This document shows, piece by piece, positions 27,214-37,348 of a stretch of 64,000 bases of DNA. The stretch is from Moraxellaceae bacterium (lineage in GTDB: Bacteria > Pseudomonadota > Gammaproteobacteria > Pseudomonadales > Moraxellaceae), in NCBI GenBank assembly GCA_029267635.1, contig JAJUIK010000006.1:1-64000 (forward strand). The letters are read 5' to 3'. The notes beneath the pieces were generated by a model that saw nothing but the letters and a program-made list of their open reading frames with translations, ran no database searches and was not told the DNA's origin. The first letter of the stretch is position 1. Each line of letters begins with the position of its first letter. A program made the position numbers and the translations under genes.

Positions 27214-29049
27214 ATGTCAGATATTAAAACCCTCCGTAACATCGCAATTATTGCGCACGTTGACCATGGTAAAACCACTCTTGTCGATAAACTACTTCAA
27301 CAATCAGGTGCACTCGGTGAGCGAGCGGGCGAGATTGAGCGTGTCATGGATTCGAATGCGCTAGAATCAGAACGTGGTATTACAATTCTTGCAAAAAATA
27401 CTGCCATCAAATGGTTAGACGAGCGTACTAATACCGAATACCGTATCAACATCGTGGACACCCCAGGACACGCCGACTTCGGTGGTGAAGTTGAACGTGT
27501 GATGTCGATGGTTGACTGTGTATTGCTTTTGGTTGACTCGCAAGAAGGTCCAATGCCACAAACTCGCTTTGTAACACAAAAAGCGTTTGCTCGTGGTTTG
27601 AAACCAATCGTGATCATCAACAAAGTCGACAAGCCAAGTGCACGTTGTGACTGGGTAATCGACCAAGTATTTGACTTGTTTGACAACTTGGGCGCGACTG
27701 ACGAACAGTTGGACTTCCCGATTGTCTATGCTTCAGGTCTACGTGGTGTGGCTGGTCCATCACCAGAAGAACTTGCTGAAGACATGACTCCGTTGTTTCA
27801 AACCATCGTAGACATCGTAGAGCCGCCAGCGGTTGATGTTGATGGTCCATTCCAAATGCAGATTTCATCGCTTGACTATAACAGTTTCGTGGGTGTCATC
27901 GGTGTTGGTCGTATTCAACGTGGTTCTGTAAAAACCAACACACCTGTAACCGTGATTGATAAAGATGGCAATACACGTAATGGCCGTATCTTGAAAATCA
28001 TGGGTTACCATGGTCTAGAGCGAGTGGATGTCGATTCAGCTGCAGCAGGCGATATCGTATGTATTACCGGTATTGATGCATTGAATATTTCTGACACGAT
28101 CTGTGATCCGAAAAATGTTGAAGCATTGCCAGCGCTTTCTGTAGATGAACCAACCGTATCGATGACTTTCCAGGTGAATAACTCACCATTTGCCGGTAAA
28201 GAAGGTAAGTTCGTGACTTCGCGTAACATCCGTGAACGCCTAGATCGCGAATTGATTCACAACGTGGCACTTCGTGTAGAAGACACTGACAGTCCAGACC
28301 GTTTCAAGGTTTCTGGTCGTGGTGAGCTGCATCTTTCAGTTTTAATTGAAAACATGCGTCGTGAAGGCTTTGAGTTGGGCGTATCTCGTCCGCAAGTGAT
28401 CATCAAAGAAATTGATGGTGAAAAACAAGAACCTTACGAAAACGTAACCTTTGATGTTGAAGAACAGCACCAAGGCGCTGTGATGGAACAAATGGGTCAT
28501 CGTAAAGGTGAGATGACCAATATGGAAGTGGATGGTAAAGGCCGTATCCGTATTGAAGCGACTGTTCCTTCACGTGGTTTGATCGGTTTCCGTTCTGAAT
28601 TCTTGACCATGACTTCTGGTACAGGGATCATGACGTCAAGCTTCTCGCACTATGGCCCTGTAAAACAAGGTACTGTTGCGAAACGTCAAAACGGTGTATT
28701 GATTTCAATGGTTCAAGGTACTTGCTTGGGCTACGCATTGTTCAGCTTGCAAGACCGTGGTCGTCTATTTGCTAAGCCACAGTTGGAAGTTTATGAAGGG
28801 ATGATCGTGGGGATTAACTCGCGTTCAGACGATATGGTGGTGAACCCAACCAAAGCAAAACAGTTGACCAACGTTCGTGCATCAGGTACTGATGATGCAT
28901 TGACCTTGACTCCGCCGATCGAATTCACGCTTGAACAAGCGCTTGAATTTATTGAAGATGATGAGTTGGTTGAAGTAACACCTAAATCGATCCGTATCCG
29001 TAAGCGTTATTTGACTGAAAACGAACGTAAGCGTAACCGCGACAAATAA
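27214..29049 (+). CDS. typA: Translational GTPase TypA/BipA
   Basis: TypA/BipA is a ribosome-binding GTPase involved in 50S assembly and stress or cold adaptation. The 611-residue protein has P-loop [15 protein letters not shown] (about 14-28), the RGITI switch [15 protein letters not shown] (switch II), NKVDK, then the EF-G-like domains and the specific C-terminal domain ending in a basic tail. Upstream lies a TATAAT box at 27176-27181 just after an inverted repeat. Confidence 0.98.
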   Translation: MSDIKTLRNIAIIAHVDHGKTTLVDKLLQQSGALGERAGEIERVMDSNALESERGITILAKNTAIKWLDERTNTEYRINIVDTPGHADFGGEVERVMSMVDCVLLLVDSQEGPMPQTRFVTQKAFARGLKPIVIINKVDKPSARCDWVIDQVFDLFDNLGATDEQLDFPIVYASGLRGVAGPSPEELAEDMTPLFQTIVDIVEPPAVDVDGPFQMQISSLDYNSFVGVIGVGRIQRGSVKTNTPVTVIDKDGNTRNGRILKIMGYHGLERVDVDSAAAGDIVCITGIDALNISDTICDPKNVEALPALSVDEPTVSMTFQVNNSPFAGKEGKFVTSRNIRERLDRELIHNVALRVEDTDSPDRFKVSGRGELHLSVLIENMRREGFELGVSRPQVIIKEIDGEKQEPYENVTFDVEEQHQGAVMEQMGHRKGEMTNMEVDGKGRIRIEATVPSRGLIGFRSEFLTMTSGTGIMTSSFSHYGPVKQGTVAKRQNGVLISMVQGTCLGYALFSLQDRGRLFAKPQLEVYEGMIVGINSRSDDMVVNPTKAKQLTNVRASGTDDALTLTPPIEFTLEQALEFIEDDELVEVTPKSIRIRKRYLTENERKRNRDK

Positions 29050-29065
29050 GTTCTTCAGTGAAGTT

Positions 29066-29100
29066 AAAAAAAACCGCTAACCTCCGTTAGCGGTTTTTTT
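29066..29100 (+). terminator. typA terminator
   Basis: AAAAAAACCGCTAAC / GTTAGCGGTTTTTTT with loop CTCC; 15-bp perfect stem including A/T flanks. Confidence 0.95.
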
Positions 29101-29215
29101 GTGAACATAAGTTACAAAATGAAACTGGCTTGTGATAAAAAATTGCTAAAGTAACAATAACTACTGACTAATCATCACCCTATAAAAACACTGATAAATG
29201 GTGTCTGGAGTTTCT

Positions 29216-29650
29216 ATGAGTATTATTCAAGAATTTAAAGAATTTGCTATTAAAGGCAATATGATGGATTTAGCCATAGGGGTCATCATTGGGGGTGCAT
29301 TTGGTAAAATCGTCGACTCTCTGGTGAAAGACATGATCATGCCGATGATTACCCTGATCACTGGCGGCGGCGTGGATTTTACCCAAAAATTTATTATCCT
29401 TGGGGATAATCCAAATAATTTGCAGTCTTTGGATGAGTTGAGCAAAGCGGGTATCAACGTATTGACCTATGGAAACTTCTTGACCATTTTAATTAATTTC
29501 ATCATTTTGGCTTGGGTGGTATTCCTGATGGTGAAAATGTTGAACCGCATGCGTCGTACTAAAGAAGAAACACCGGCAGCACCCGCAGCAACGCCCGAAG
29601 ACATCCAGTTGTTGCGCGAAATCCGGGATGAGTTGAAGAAAAAAGCTTAA
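29216..29650 (+). CDS. mscL: Large-conductance mechanosensitive channel
   Basis: MscL opens under membrane tension to release solutes on osmotic downshock. The 144-residue protein begins at the ATG at 29216 ([19 protein letters not shown]), preceded by TGGAG. The first membrane segment has the pore-lining [21 protein letters not shown] motif. A periplasmic loop and the second segment follow, then a charged helical bundle at the C-terminus with an Ala/Pro-rich insert. Confidence 0.97.
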   Translation: MSIIQEFKEFAIKGNMMDLAIGVIIGGAFGKIVDSLVKDMIMPMITLITGGGVDFTQKFIILGDNPNNLQSLDELSKAGINVLTYGNFLTILINFIILAWVVFLMVKMLNRMRRTKEETPAAPAATPEDIQLLREIRDELKKKA

Positions 29651-29669
29651 AGGTTTTAACGTTGAAAAG

Positions 29670-29696
29670 ACGGTGCTCAAAGCACCGTTTTTTATT
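29670..29696 (+). terminator. mscL terminator
   Basis: CGGTGCT / AGCACCG stem with loop CAA followed by TTTTTTATT, about 20 bases past the stop. Confidence 0.92.
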
Positions 29697-29774
29697 CTTC
29701 GGACGATTGTAGGACTGGTGTTTAGACAGATTCCATTTTAATATCCGGCCGATTCGCAAAGGGATGAGTTGTTG

Positions 29775-30107
29775 ATGAACCGATTATTTGTCTATGGCAC
29801 ACTGTGTCCAGGTCGTGAGAACACCCATATTTTAGAGCCGATTGGCGGAACCTGGAGGAAAGGTTCTGTGCGGGGTGAGGTGCATATTCTGGATTGGGGA
29901 CCCGATCAAGGTTTACCAGCGATCGTGCTGGATCCTGAAGCCGGTAAAGTGGAGGGTGATCTGTTAACGACTGAACAGCTGGCCCAGCACTGGGAGCGGA
30001 TTGATGCGTTTGAAGGCGCACAGTATGAACGGGTCACGGCACAGGTTGAACTCGACACGGGTGAAAAGACCGATGCCTGGATTTATGTCATGAAAGAGAT
30101 GAAGTAA
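29775..30107 (+). CDS. Gamma-glutamylcyclotransferase-fold (AIG2-like) protein
   Basis: A 110-residue protein of the GGCT/AIG2/YtfP fold. The substrate loop motif is FVYGTLCPG at the N-terminus and the acidic catalytic segment is RIDAFEGAQYERV. Family members cyclise gamma-glutamyl amines or act as toxin or repair factors, so the reaction is not certain. The ATG at 29775 is used; AAGGGA lies 12 bases upstream. Convergent with ppiC. Confidence 0.85.
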   Translation: MNRLFVYGTLCPGRENTHILEPIGGTWRKGSVRGEVHILDWGPDQGLPAIVLDPEAGKVEGDLLTTEQLAQHWERIDAFEGAQYERVTAQVELDTGEKTDAWIYVMKEMK

Positions 30108-30122
30108 AAACAGTCGGTAAAG

Positions 30123-30148
30123 ACAGCCATCCACTGATGGCTGTTCAG
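30123..30148 (+). terminator. Hairpin between the GGCT gene and ppiC
   Basis: ACAGCCATC / GATGGCTGT perfect 9-bp stem with loop CACT, between convergent genes. The T-tract after it is short and interrupted, so efficiency is uncertain. Confidence 0.6.
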
Positions 30149-30156
30149 TTTTGTTA

Positions 30157-30441
30157 TTAAAAATCCATACGGAATTTGATTTCCAGTAAATGCCAGCCAA
30201 ACTGGCTTTTGATCGGGCCATGCAGTTCGCGTTCCTTTAAGCTAAACACGGCTTTGTCGATCGGGCCAACCAGTTGCCCTTTTTTGACTTCACCCAGTTC
30301 GCCACCACGTTTGGCCGAGTTACAGGTCGAGTGCTGCTTGGCCATTTTGGCGAAGTCGGCGCCGTCCTTGATTTTCTTTTTCAGCTGTTCCGCAAGTTCT
30401 TTATCTTTGACCAAGATATGACGCACAATTGCGGTTTTCAT
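30157..30441 (-). CDS. ppiC: Parvulin-type peptidyl-prolyl isomerase
   Basis: A 94-residue single-domain parvulin matching PpiC in length. It shows the AIVRHILVKDKELAEQLKK start (active-site His), FAKMAKQHSTCNSAKRGGELGEV, and the SQFGWHLLEI end. Without signal or membrane segment it is cytosolic. Its ATG overlaps the mutM stop as ATGA, so the two are translationally coupled. Confidence 0.92.
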   Translation of the reverse strand: MKTAIVRHILVKDKELAEQLKKKIKDGADFAKMAKQHSTCNSAKRGGELGEVKKGQLVGPIDKAVFSLKERELHGPIKSQFGWHLLEIKFRMDF

Positions 30442-31292
30442 GCTTTTCTTTCTCTGCTGGATTTAACGGCCAGTGTTTTGCTTTTCTTTAAGGGTTGGCA
30501 TTGTGGGCAGAACACACTGGCACGCTGGCCCAGTTTTAGGTTTTCTAGCGTGGTTTCACAGTTCACACACATCTCTCCGGCACGGCCATAGGCCAGCAGG
30601 GTTTGCTGGAAATAGCCATTTTCTCCCATGGCATTGGTGTAATCGCGTAATGTTGAACCACCGAGCTCAATCGCAAATTTAAGGATACGTTTAATTTCCT
30701 GTACCAGCTGTTCAATCTGCTGCCTGCTGAGGGTGGCAGCCGGTTGTGCCGGGTGAATTCCCAGATTAAACAGACTCTCGGTCGCGTAGATATTGCCTAC
30801 GCCGACCACGACGTGGTTATCCATGATGGCAACCTTGATCGCCGTCTGTTTGTTTTTGAGTTTCTCGGCCAGATAGGCCGCATTGAAGGCTTCAGATAAA
30901 GGTTCGGGTCCCAAGGTATCCAGCAGCTTGTGCTGTGTTTCCGGATTGAGCCACAGAATGCAACCAAAGCGTCGCGGGTCATGATAACGCAGCTGGATAT
31001 CATCAAACTGCAGAATCAAGTGATCATGTTTGCGTAATTCATCCTCTGCCGCACATAAGCGAAAACTGCCCGACATGCCCAAGTGCCAGAGCATAGTATC
31101 CTGTTCAAACTCGGCCAGAATATATTTGGAACGACGCGTTAACTTCAGCAGCTTTTGCCCTTGCAGCTTGTCCAGATCCTCCGGAATTGGCCAGCGTAGA
31201 CGTGATTCACGTACTTGAAAATGCTGAACGGTCTGTTCAAGCAGGGGCAATAAACTGGTTTTGGTGGTTTCGACTTCAGGTAATTCGGGCAT
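30438..31292 (-). CDS. mutM: Formamidopyrimidine-DNA glycosylase (Fpg)
   Basis: MutM removes 8-oxoguanine and ring-opened purines, with AP-lyase activity. The N-terminus PELPEVETT supplies the catalytic Pro (after Met removal) and Glu. The Lys in TRRSKYILAE and WHLGMSGSF belong to the catalytic core. H2TH-region residues (VGVGNIYATESLF, about 165-177) and a C-terminal four-Cys zinc finger (CVNC...CPQC) complete the family pattern. About 284 residues, slightly longer than E. coli's 269 because of a basic tail. Confidence 0.96.
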   Translation of the reverse strand: MPELPEVETTKTSLLPLLEQTVQHFQVRESRLRWPIPEDLDKLQGQKLLKLTRRSKYILAEFEQDTMLWHLGMSGSFRLCAAEDELRKHDHLILQFDDIQLRYHDPRRFGCILWLNPETQHKLLDTLGPEPLSEAFNAAYLAEKLKNKQTAIKVAIMDNHVVVGVGNIYATESLFNLGIHPAQPAATLSRQQIEQLVQEIKRILKFAIELGGSTLRDYTNAMGENGYFQQTLLAYGRAGEMCVNCETTLENLKLGQRASVFCPQCQPLKKSKTLAVKSSRERKA

Positions 31293-31530
31293 GGTCAGTT
31301 CGGCAACAAGAGGCTATGGGCAAGATGGGGATCAAGCGGATATTTTACAAGAAAAAGCCATATTATTTCAGTGAGGATCAGTATAAACAGCTGTGGTCAT
31401 TGCATTGACCCATACGGGTTGAAATTTGAAGTATAAGGTCAGAAATCAGTTGTTGGTCGTGGTATTGGCTGTGTTTACAGAAAAAATGCTATAACAAAGC
31501 AAATATATTCAGGATGATGCGTGGCAGCTT

Positions 31531-32664
31531 ATGAGTTTACTGTTTCAACCCATTCAGTATGGAAATTTGGCCGTTGCCAACCGGATTGTGATTGCGCCGA
31601 TGTGCCAATACTCCGCCAGTCTGCAGGGAGAATTGAGTTACTGGCATGAACAGCAATGGGCTAATTATGCCTTGTCGGGTGCGGGTCTGTGTATTGTCGA
31701 GGCGACAGCCGTACAACCAGAGGGAAGGATCAGTTATGCTGATCTGGGGCTTTGGAATGATCAGCAACGGGACCAGATCAAAGTATTGTTAGAAAAAGTA
31801 CGTAGCCTGTCACCGATGCCCTTTGCTGTACAACTTGCCCATGCAGGACGTAAAGCCTCGACCGATAAGCCATGGCTAGGTAGGGGACAATTGCCACCGG
31901 ATGATCCGCACGGCTGGCAAACCGTTGCACCGAGTGAAATTGCCTTTGGGTCGGATGATTTAGCACCACAAGCTTTAACGCTGCAACAGATTAAGCAGGT
32001 CCAGGCCGATTTTGCAGCCGCCGCAAAACGTGCCGTGGAAGCCGGTTTTGAGCTGATCGAGATTCATGCTGCGCATGGTTATTTACTGCATCAATTCTTG
32101 TCCCCTTTATCCAATTTACGTCATGACCAATATGGAGGTTCTCTGGAAAACCGGATGCGGATGACTTTAGAGGTAGTGCAGGCAATCCGTGCAGTAGTGC
32201 CGGAAAACTTCCCGGTCGGAATCCGGATTTCTGCCAGTGACTGGATGGATGAGCAAAACGGTTGGAATCTTGAGTCTAGTATTGAACTGGCCAAAGCATT
32301 GCAACAGTTGGGTGTTGCTTATATTCATGTTTCCTCTGCAGGTTTGCATGAAGCACAAAAGATCCAGATTGGTCCAAATTATCAGGTGCCTTTTGCAGAA
32401 GCTATTAAACAAGTTGTGCAGATTCCGGTGATTGCTGTGGGACTGATCACGGAAGCTGAACAGGCGGAACAGGTCTTGCAAGACGGAAAAGCTGATGCCA
32501 TCGCACTGGCGCGAGCCATGTTGTATGATCCACGCTGGCCATGGCATGCTGCAGCACAATTGGGTGAACAGATTGCCATTGCACCACAATATTTACGCTG
32601 TCAGCCACACGGGCTGAAAAATTTGTTTGTGCCGTTTGAAGGGGACTCAGCAGTTGCTGTTTGA
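31531..32664 (+). CDS. Old Yellow Enzyme-family NADH:flavin oxidoreductase
   Basis: A 377-residue FMN enzyme of the thermophilic-like OYE class (YqjM/XenA). Visible residues are Cys25 in APMCQYSA, the HAGRKAS loop, the substrate-binding pair in IHAAHGYLLHQFLSP, and YGGSLENR. These enzymes reduce activated C=C bonds or nitro compounds with NAD(P)H; the natural substrate is unknown. The gene is monocistronic with a terminator after it. Confidence 0.92.
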   Translation: MSLLFQPIQYGNLAVANRIVIAPMCQYSASLQGELSYWHEQQWANYALSGAGLCIVEATAVQPEGRISYADLGLWNDQQRDQIKVLLEKVRSLSPMPFAVQLAHAGRKASTDKPWLGRGQLPPDDPHGWQTVAPSEIAFGSDDLAPQALTLQQIKQVQADFAAAAKRAVEAGFELIEIHAAHGYLLHQFLSPLSNLRHDQYGGSLENRMRMTLEVVQAIRAVVPENFPVGIRISASDWMDEQNGWNLESSIELAKALQQLGVAYIHVSSAGLHEAQKIQIGPNYQVPFAEAIKQVVQIPVIAVGLITEAEQAEQVLQDGKADAIALARAMLYDPRWPWHAAAQLGEQIAIAPQYLRCQPHGLKNLFVPFEGDSAVAV

Positions 32665-32671
32665 GGCATAA

Positions 32672-32698
32672 AAATGGGCTGAATCATTCAGCCCATTT
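32672..32698. terminator. Convergent terminator OYE / Sel1 gene
   Basis: AAATGGGCTGAAT / ATTCAGCCCATTT with a one-base centre, essentially a 13-bp perfect stem whose inner pairs open to form the loop. T-rich flanks on both strands. Confidence 0.8.
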
Positions 32699-32722
32699 AG
32701 TTTGCAATTATGTCATCAAAAT

Positions 32723-33526
32723 TTAGCTTTTGCTTTTAGCTGCTGCTGGTTCGGCTTTCTCCGCTATCATTTTTTCCACTGCTGCCAAAGATTCTTTGGC
32801 ATTCGGCACATTTTTTTGCGCTAAAAGGGTAAAGATTTCTTTGGCTTTGCCGAGGTCCTGATCAATGATATTGCCATTGGTAAACATATTCCCGACTGCA
32901 ATCAGCGCTGGAATATAACCTTTTTCCGCCAGTTGCTGGATATTACTCAAACCATTTTTTACAGACTTTTCATCTTTGTTTTTAAAGCCCAAATTGATGT
33001 CATATAAGGCTTTGGCATAGATCGCCTGTGGATGGTTTTTCTTGATTAAGGGGGCAAGTTTTGCCAGACCTTGTTTGTCCGATTCCGCTTTATTTTCCGA
33101 GAACAGCATCACGGCCAAATCGACATCGGCATCTTCAAAACCGACTTTGGCGGCAGCCTGTAGATACTGTTTACCTTTTTGTTTGTCCTGTTTCTGTCCT
33201 AAACCACCGCCCAGATAAATTTTTGCCAAGGCATAATTGGCAATCGGATGACCTTTTTTGGCCGATTGCTGATACAGATCGAGTGCCTTTTTCTCATCTT
33301 TGCTGGTGCCTTGGCCGATCTGGGTTAAAACCGCCAGGTGATAGAGTGCTTCGGCATTGCCAGTTTTGGCAATCTTTTCCAGTTCTTTATAGGCACCGGG
33401 ATAATCCTTGGCCTGAACCAGCTTTTCCACTGGAGCAAAAATTTTGTCTTGTGCCGTTGATGGCGCTTCCGCGTGGAGAAAACTGCTGGAAAGGGCAATA
33501 AGGCTGGCCAATAGGATTTTTTTCAT
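32723..33526 (-). CDS. Exported Sel1-repeat (TPR-like) protein
   Basis: A 267-residue protein with a clear signal peptide (basic start, hydrophobic core to about residue 19, HA/EAP). It contains several Sel1-like repeats, seen as NAEALYHLAVLTQIGQGT, HPIANYALAKIYLGGGLG and IPALIAVGNMFTNGN. Such repeats form helical scaffolds for protein-protein contacts. Probably periplasmic. The partner is unknown. Confidence 0.85.
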   Translation of the reverse strand: MKKILLASLIALSSSFLHAEAPSTAQDKIFAPVEKLVQAKDYPGAYKELEKIAKTGNAEALYHLAVLTQIGQGTSKDEKKALDLYQQSAKKGHPIANYALAKIYLGGGLGQKQDKQKGKQYLQAAAKVGFEDADVDLAVMLFSENKAESDKQGLAKLAPLIKKNHPQAIYAKALYDINLGFKNKDEKSVKNGLSNIQQLAEKGYIPALIAVGNMFTNGNIIDQDLGKAKEIFTLLAQKNVPNAKESLAAVEKMIAEKAEPAAAKSKS

Positions 33527-33701
33527 AAGAAGAGAACCTTGCTGATCGATCTGTCACATCATTCCATTGATGTGTGTAAATAAAAATTTTCAATTCATCA
33601 TAAGAGCTTTTTGAGGAATGTAAATATTGGGAAGGTATAAAAATTGATGCGCTAAAATCAGAGAGGTGGTGCAAAAAGGGGAATTTGCAAATTTTAAAAA
33701 T

Positions 33702-33726
33702 AAAAAAAGAGCAGCCGAAACCGCTC
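33702..33726 (-). terminator. Terminator after ygfZ
   Basis: On the minus strand GAGCGG / CTGCTC (one G-T pair) closes a six-base loop and is followed by seven T, about 20 bases past the ygfZ stop. Confidence 0.78.
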
Positions 33727-33746
33727 CTTATCACATAAAACAAAAT

Positions 33747-34469
33747 TTATTGCGGACGTGCTACATCGCCATTGAGAGCTTCGGGCAATGGCAAGACGGT
33801 TAAACCGAGCTCTTCCAGTGCAGTCGGCTTGGCAACCACCAACGCTTTATATCCCCCCTCAACCGCAATACTATTCACGACCTGAACATCATTATGCAGC
33901 TTTGCTGCAGGAGCCGGCACTTCACCTGCACCTTGAACCAGATGCAACCAGTGTTTTGGTTTGGCTTTAAACCATAAACGTGCCACGATTTCCTGTCCAA
34001 GGTAACAGCCTTTATCATAATGCACGCCTTCACGCTGATGTAGACGCAACTCCTGCGGCTGAAATTCATGTTCGGTGGTTTGATTGATCCAGGCCTGTCC
34101 TTGCTCAATGGCCTGTAATTGCCAAGTCACAAGATCTGTTGAGTTTTCAGTAAAGCGAGTGCTATCGCCTTCGAGGCAAGGGAATACTGTGCCGGCTTCT
34201 TCGAGTTTCATTTTTGAAAATGCGCCGAATTTGCGGATGTGTTTGGCAAATTCTTCCGCCTGGTCCTGTGTCACCACAATTTCAAAACTTTCCGGGGTGA
34301 CTTTTTTCAGCCATAAACCGAAATGGATCCGGCCTTTCAGGTCGCAAATTGCAGTATAGCGCGTGGTATTTCCTTCCAGACGTTCCACATGCAAGGTGAC
34401 TTGGCCTTGCAGGAATTTTTGTGCATCTGCGCCATTCAGGGTGAAACAGGAGAACGCTAAGTCGCTCAT
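33747..34469 (-). CDS. ygfZ: Folate-binding protein YgfZ (Fe-S cluster biogenesis)
   Basis: YgfZ binds tetrahydrofolate and supports assembly or repair of certain Fe-S enzymes. The family motif K-G-C-Y-x-G-Q-E is present as DKGCYLGQEIVAR, with its reactive Cys. The N-terminal GcvT-like fold has LNGADAQKFLQGQVTLHV. I use the ATG at 34469 (240 residues) because the first family-like residues follow it; an upstream in-frame start adds 21 unconserved residues. Confidence 0.9.
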   Translation of the reverse strand: MSDLAFSCFTLNGADAQKFLQGQVTLHVERLEGNTTRYTAICDLKGRIHFGLWLKKVTPESFEIVVTQDQAEEFAKHIRKFGAFSKMKLEEAGTVFPCLEGDSTRFTENSTDLVTWQLQAIEQGQAWINQTTEHEFQPQELRLHQREGVHYDKGCYLGQEIVARLWFKAKPKHWLHLVQGAGEVPAPAAKLHNDVQVVNSIAVEGGYKALVVAKPTALEELGLTVLPLPEALNGDVARPQ

Positions 34470-34749
34470 GATTGATCTCGAACCACAATTGAATACTAAA
34501 GAATGGGGCTTATTTTCCTTCATTTTTATCAAAAAAGCAGCTTTCCGAGCAAAAACATGAATTAAATGTAACTAAAATGTGTGAAGCCGTTATAGCTCAC
34601 CGCTCAATGCATCACACCACGGATCCCTTACTGATGCTGAGCATCGTTGTGTGTTTTGCTCTGTGTAATAGCTCCTCATGACACAAAACTCGAAAAACTT
34701 CCCATAAAAGCGTAAATTAGCCACTTCTTTCGTTCTAAGCTGTAAGGTT

Positions 34750-35637
34750 ATGGCAATCAGTTGGGTTCTTTTTACGCTGATGGCGGCATTTATGCAGGCC
34801 TGGCGCAATGCATTTCAAAAACAGCTCAGTACCACGGTGGATGTCTATGGCACCACATTGGCTCGTTTCCTGTTTGCACCCATCTTTGCCTTTAGCTATC
34901 TGGCAATCCTATATAGTCAGCAACCGATTACAGCTCATGTGACGTTCTCCAATAAATTCTGGTTGTATGTGCTGATTGCCGGCATGAGCCAGATCTATGC
35001 CACGGCCTTGATGGTCAAACTGTTTCAGCAAAAAAACTATGCCATCGGGATTGGACTGGCCAAAAGCGAAGCCATTCTGGCAGCCTTAATCGGAGTGATG
35101 TTCTTACAGGAACATTTAACCGGTTGGGGCTGGATGGGGGTATTGATCGGGGCAATTGCCGTTTTCTTATTAAGTAGGGGCAGCCGGCATACCGAGCTTT
35201 CAGTTAAAACGCTGATGATCGGATTGGGCAGTGGGCTGTGTTTTGCCATTACTTCTTTGCTGGTACGTGAAGCCAGTCTGGAACTTTCAATGCTACCGTT
35301 CTTGCACCGTGCGGCGTGGGTGTTATGTTCACTGATCAGTTTTCAATGCCTGGCCTTACTGTTGTATCTGGCCATTTTTAGCCGCAAGACGTTGTATCAC
35401 CTGTGGCAACGCTTGGGTCTGACCTTTAAGGTGAGTGTCTGCAGCTTCTTGGCCTCCCTTGGCTGGTTTAGTGCCATGAGCATGCAAACGGTTGCGATTG
35501 TGAAAACCCTCGGCCAGATTGAAATCCTGTTTAGTTTATTGATCTCGGCTTTTTTCTTTAAGGAAAAACTGGCCCGATCCGATCATTTGGGGCTGGTTCT
35601 GGTGATTATTGCAGCCATTATGGTGATCTGGGCCTAA
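34750..35637 (+). CDS. EamA/DMT-family transporter
   Basis: A 295-residue protein with about ten membrane segments in two repeats, typical of the drug/metabolite transporter superfamily. The EamA repeat ends are visible at ALIGVMFLQEHLTGWGWMGV and SLLISAFFFKEKLARSDHLG, each with the conserved Glu. The substrate cannot be deduced. It is divergent from ygfZ. Confidence 0.85.
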   Translation: MAISWVLFTLMAAFMQAWRNAFQKQLSTTVDVYGTTLARFLFAPIFAFSYLAILYSQQPITAHVTFSNKFWLYVLIAGMSQIYATALMVKLFQQKNYAIGIGLAKSEAILAALIGVMFLQEHLTGWGWMGVLIGAIAVFLLSRGSRHTELSVKTLMIGLGSGLCFAITSLLVREASLELSMLPFLHRAAWVLCSLISFQCLALLLYLAIFSRKTLYHLWQRLGLTFKVSVCSFLASLGWFSAMSMQTVAIVKTLGQIEILFSLLISAFFFKEKLARSDHLGLVLVIIAAIMVIWA

Positions 35638-36237
35638 CGGTGGAAAGCCGCTATTTTCAGGAAATGTTGTGCTTGGGTTATAGTAGAATTCAGCAAACAA
35701 AGGATGAGTATTAGAAATAAATATGAGATCAATTTTATAGTTGAGAAAAAATTATCTATAATATTTGTTTTAATGAGAAAATATTTCAATAAGAAATAAA
35801 AATCCTGAATTTTCGGGAAACAATCCCATCGTGACCTTGTTAAATTATATCTCAAGGGTGGTAGGGACCGAAAAGATAAAAAAGCACCAGCACTGATCCG
35901 GTGAATGTGTATTGACCCACAAGGTCTCGATTCGGCTTAAATGCGATAAATGATCCATTTATCTTGCAGCATGATGGCTTATCCAGCGAGCATGATTTAA
36001 GTGAACCCAGTGTTGTCCCTCAACACCCTTATAATTTCTTCTGATGATCAAAAGGATTTTTAACCTCCTGGACATGTTTTCCAGCCTCTAGTTCCTTTCA
36101 TCCATTCTGTAAAAATTCAAACCGCCATTCGGCAAACTTGTATCCTGAATACAGCTCCACAGTACAGAAAGCATTACGATGAGATGCTGAAAAATTTATA
36201 TAATCATGATCATTCATTCAGCAATGTGTGAGCGCTC
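35638..36237. other. 600-base gene-free leader region upstream of DUF1003
   Basis: No protein-like frame is visible. At 35864-35928 the sequence can fold into a three-way junction: outer stem GGGACC / GGTCTC (one G-U), with inner hairpins CACC / GGTG and TGTG / CACA. Downstream, to 36237, there are pyrimidine-rich stretches and no further clear structure. It might be a structured RNA or leader, but it matches no riboswitch class I know. Confidence 0.35.
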
Positions 36238-36945
36238 ATGGAAGCCCAAGTTGAATATCAGGAATGTCTGGTCTGCAAGAAAAAATTCCCTTTGAATCAT
36301 CTCATGCCAATCGAGGCAATTCGCCAAGCCATCGCCGAAGAAATTATCCGGGATTATCCGGACCAGTCTGTCGAGCAGTATATTTGCCAGACCGATTTGG
36401 CCAAATACCGCATGCAATATGTGCATTCATTGCTGAAGTCAGAACACGGTGAGCTGACCGATCTGGAACAGGAGGTGGTCAATAGTATGCAGGAGCATGA
36501 ACTGATCACCAAAAATGCTGAATTGGAATTTAATCAGCAGTGGAGTTTGGGCGAACGGCTGGCGGATAAAATTGCTACATTTGGCGGAAGTTGGATATTT
36601 CTGATCTGTTTTGCGCTGTTTCTGCTGATCTGGATTGTGATCAATACGGTGGTGATGGCGACACGTCCAGCCGATCCTTATCCCTTTATTCTGCTTAATT
36701 TAATCCTGTCCTGCCTGGCGGCCATTCAGGCCCCGATTATCATGATGAGTCAAAACCGGCAGGAGGCCAAGGACCGTTTGCGTTCGCAGTATGATTATCA
36801 GATCAATCTGAAAGCTGAACTGGAAATTCGCCATTTACATGAAAAGATAGACCATTTGCTGTCGCATCAATGGGACCGTTTGGCGCAAATTCAGGAAATT
36901 CAGCTGGATCTATTATCCGAGATGAGTAAAAAAGACAATACTTAA
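36238..36945 (+). CDS. DUF1003 membrane protein
   Basis: A 235-residue DUF1003 protein. An N-terminal CLVCKKKF motif with a later YICQTDLAKYR (one more Cys) resembles a small metal-binding head. A coiled, charged stretch leads to two membrane segments (about 121-141 and 153-173) with the family pattern GSWIFLICFALFLLIWIVIN and LSCLAAIQAPIIMMSQNRQ. A cytosolic coiled-coil tail follows. Function is not established. It begins a same-strand group with the Gln/Asn-rich, acidic and DUF421 genes. Confidence 0.85.
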   Translation: MEAQVEYQECLVCKKKFPLNHLMPIEAIRQAIAEEIIRDYPDQSVEQYICQTDLAKYRMQYVHSLLKSEHGELTDLEQEVVNSMQEHELITKNAELEFNQQWSLGERLADKIATFGGSWIFLICFALFLLIWIVINTVVMATRPADPYPFILLNLILSCLAAIQAPIIMMSQNRQEAKDRLRSQYDYQINLKAELEIRHLHEKIDHLLSHQWDRLAQIQEIQLDLLSEMSKKDNT

Positions 36946-37348
36946 AGGTGAAATGTGTATTTGATGCTGTTTCGGCGATTGCAAAATGCTGGCTTGAAAA
37001 TGCGTTGATCAATAACATGACACTTTTGTAGTCTGGATAAAAAGAAACAAACCCATGGATACAAAAAAATGATCTGCTGAATGAATCGAGAAAAATATCG
37101 GACAGACTATGATCGCAAGTTGCAAAAGTATGACCTTTATGACCTGCTATGTAATTTTAAATCAATAATGTAATAAATAAAAAAGAGGATATGACGAAAT
37201 TTCACGTACTTGGCGGATTCCATTTTAAGTGAAAATTACATTCAAATAGACTGTAACAGCCCCTGGGTAGGGAGAGGCATTTTTCCATGTTACTTATAAG
37301 GTGTCTGAACATTTCAGATCTCTGTTTTACTTTATGAGGTAATGAAGA
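36946..37348. other. 403-base spacer before the Gln/Asn-rich gene
   Basis: AT-rich sequence with no convincing frame. A GC-richer patch (CCCCTGGGTAGGGAGAGG, 37260-37277) stands out and might belong to the promoter or leader of the downstream gene. No confident -35/-10 pair is assigned. Confidence 0.4.

Noticed and set aside
35921-35940. GGTCTCGATTCGGC, resembling a tRNA T-arm
   Set aside because: No acceptor, D or anticodon stems can be found at the right distances.
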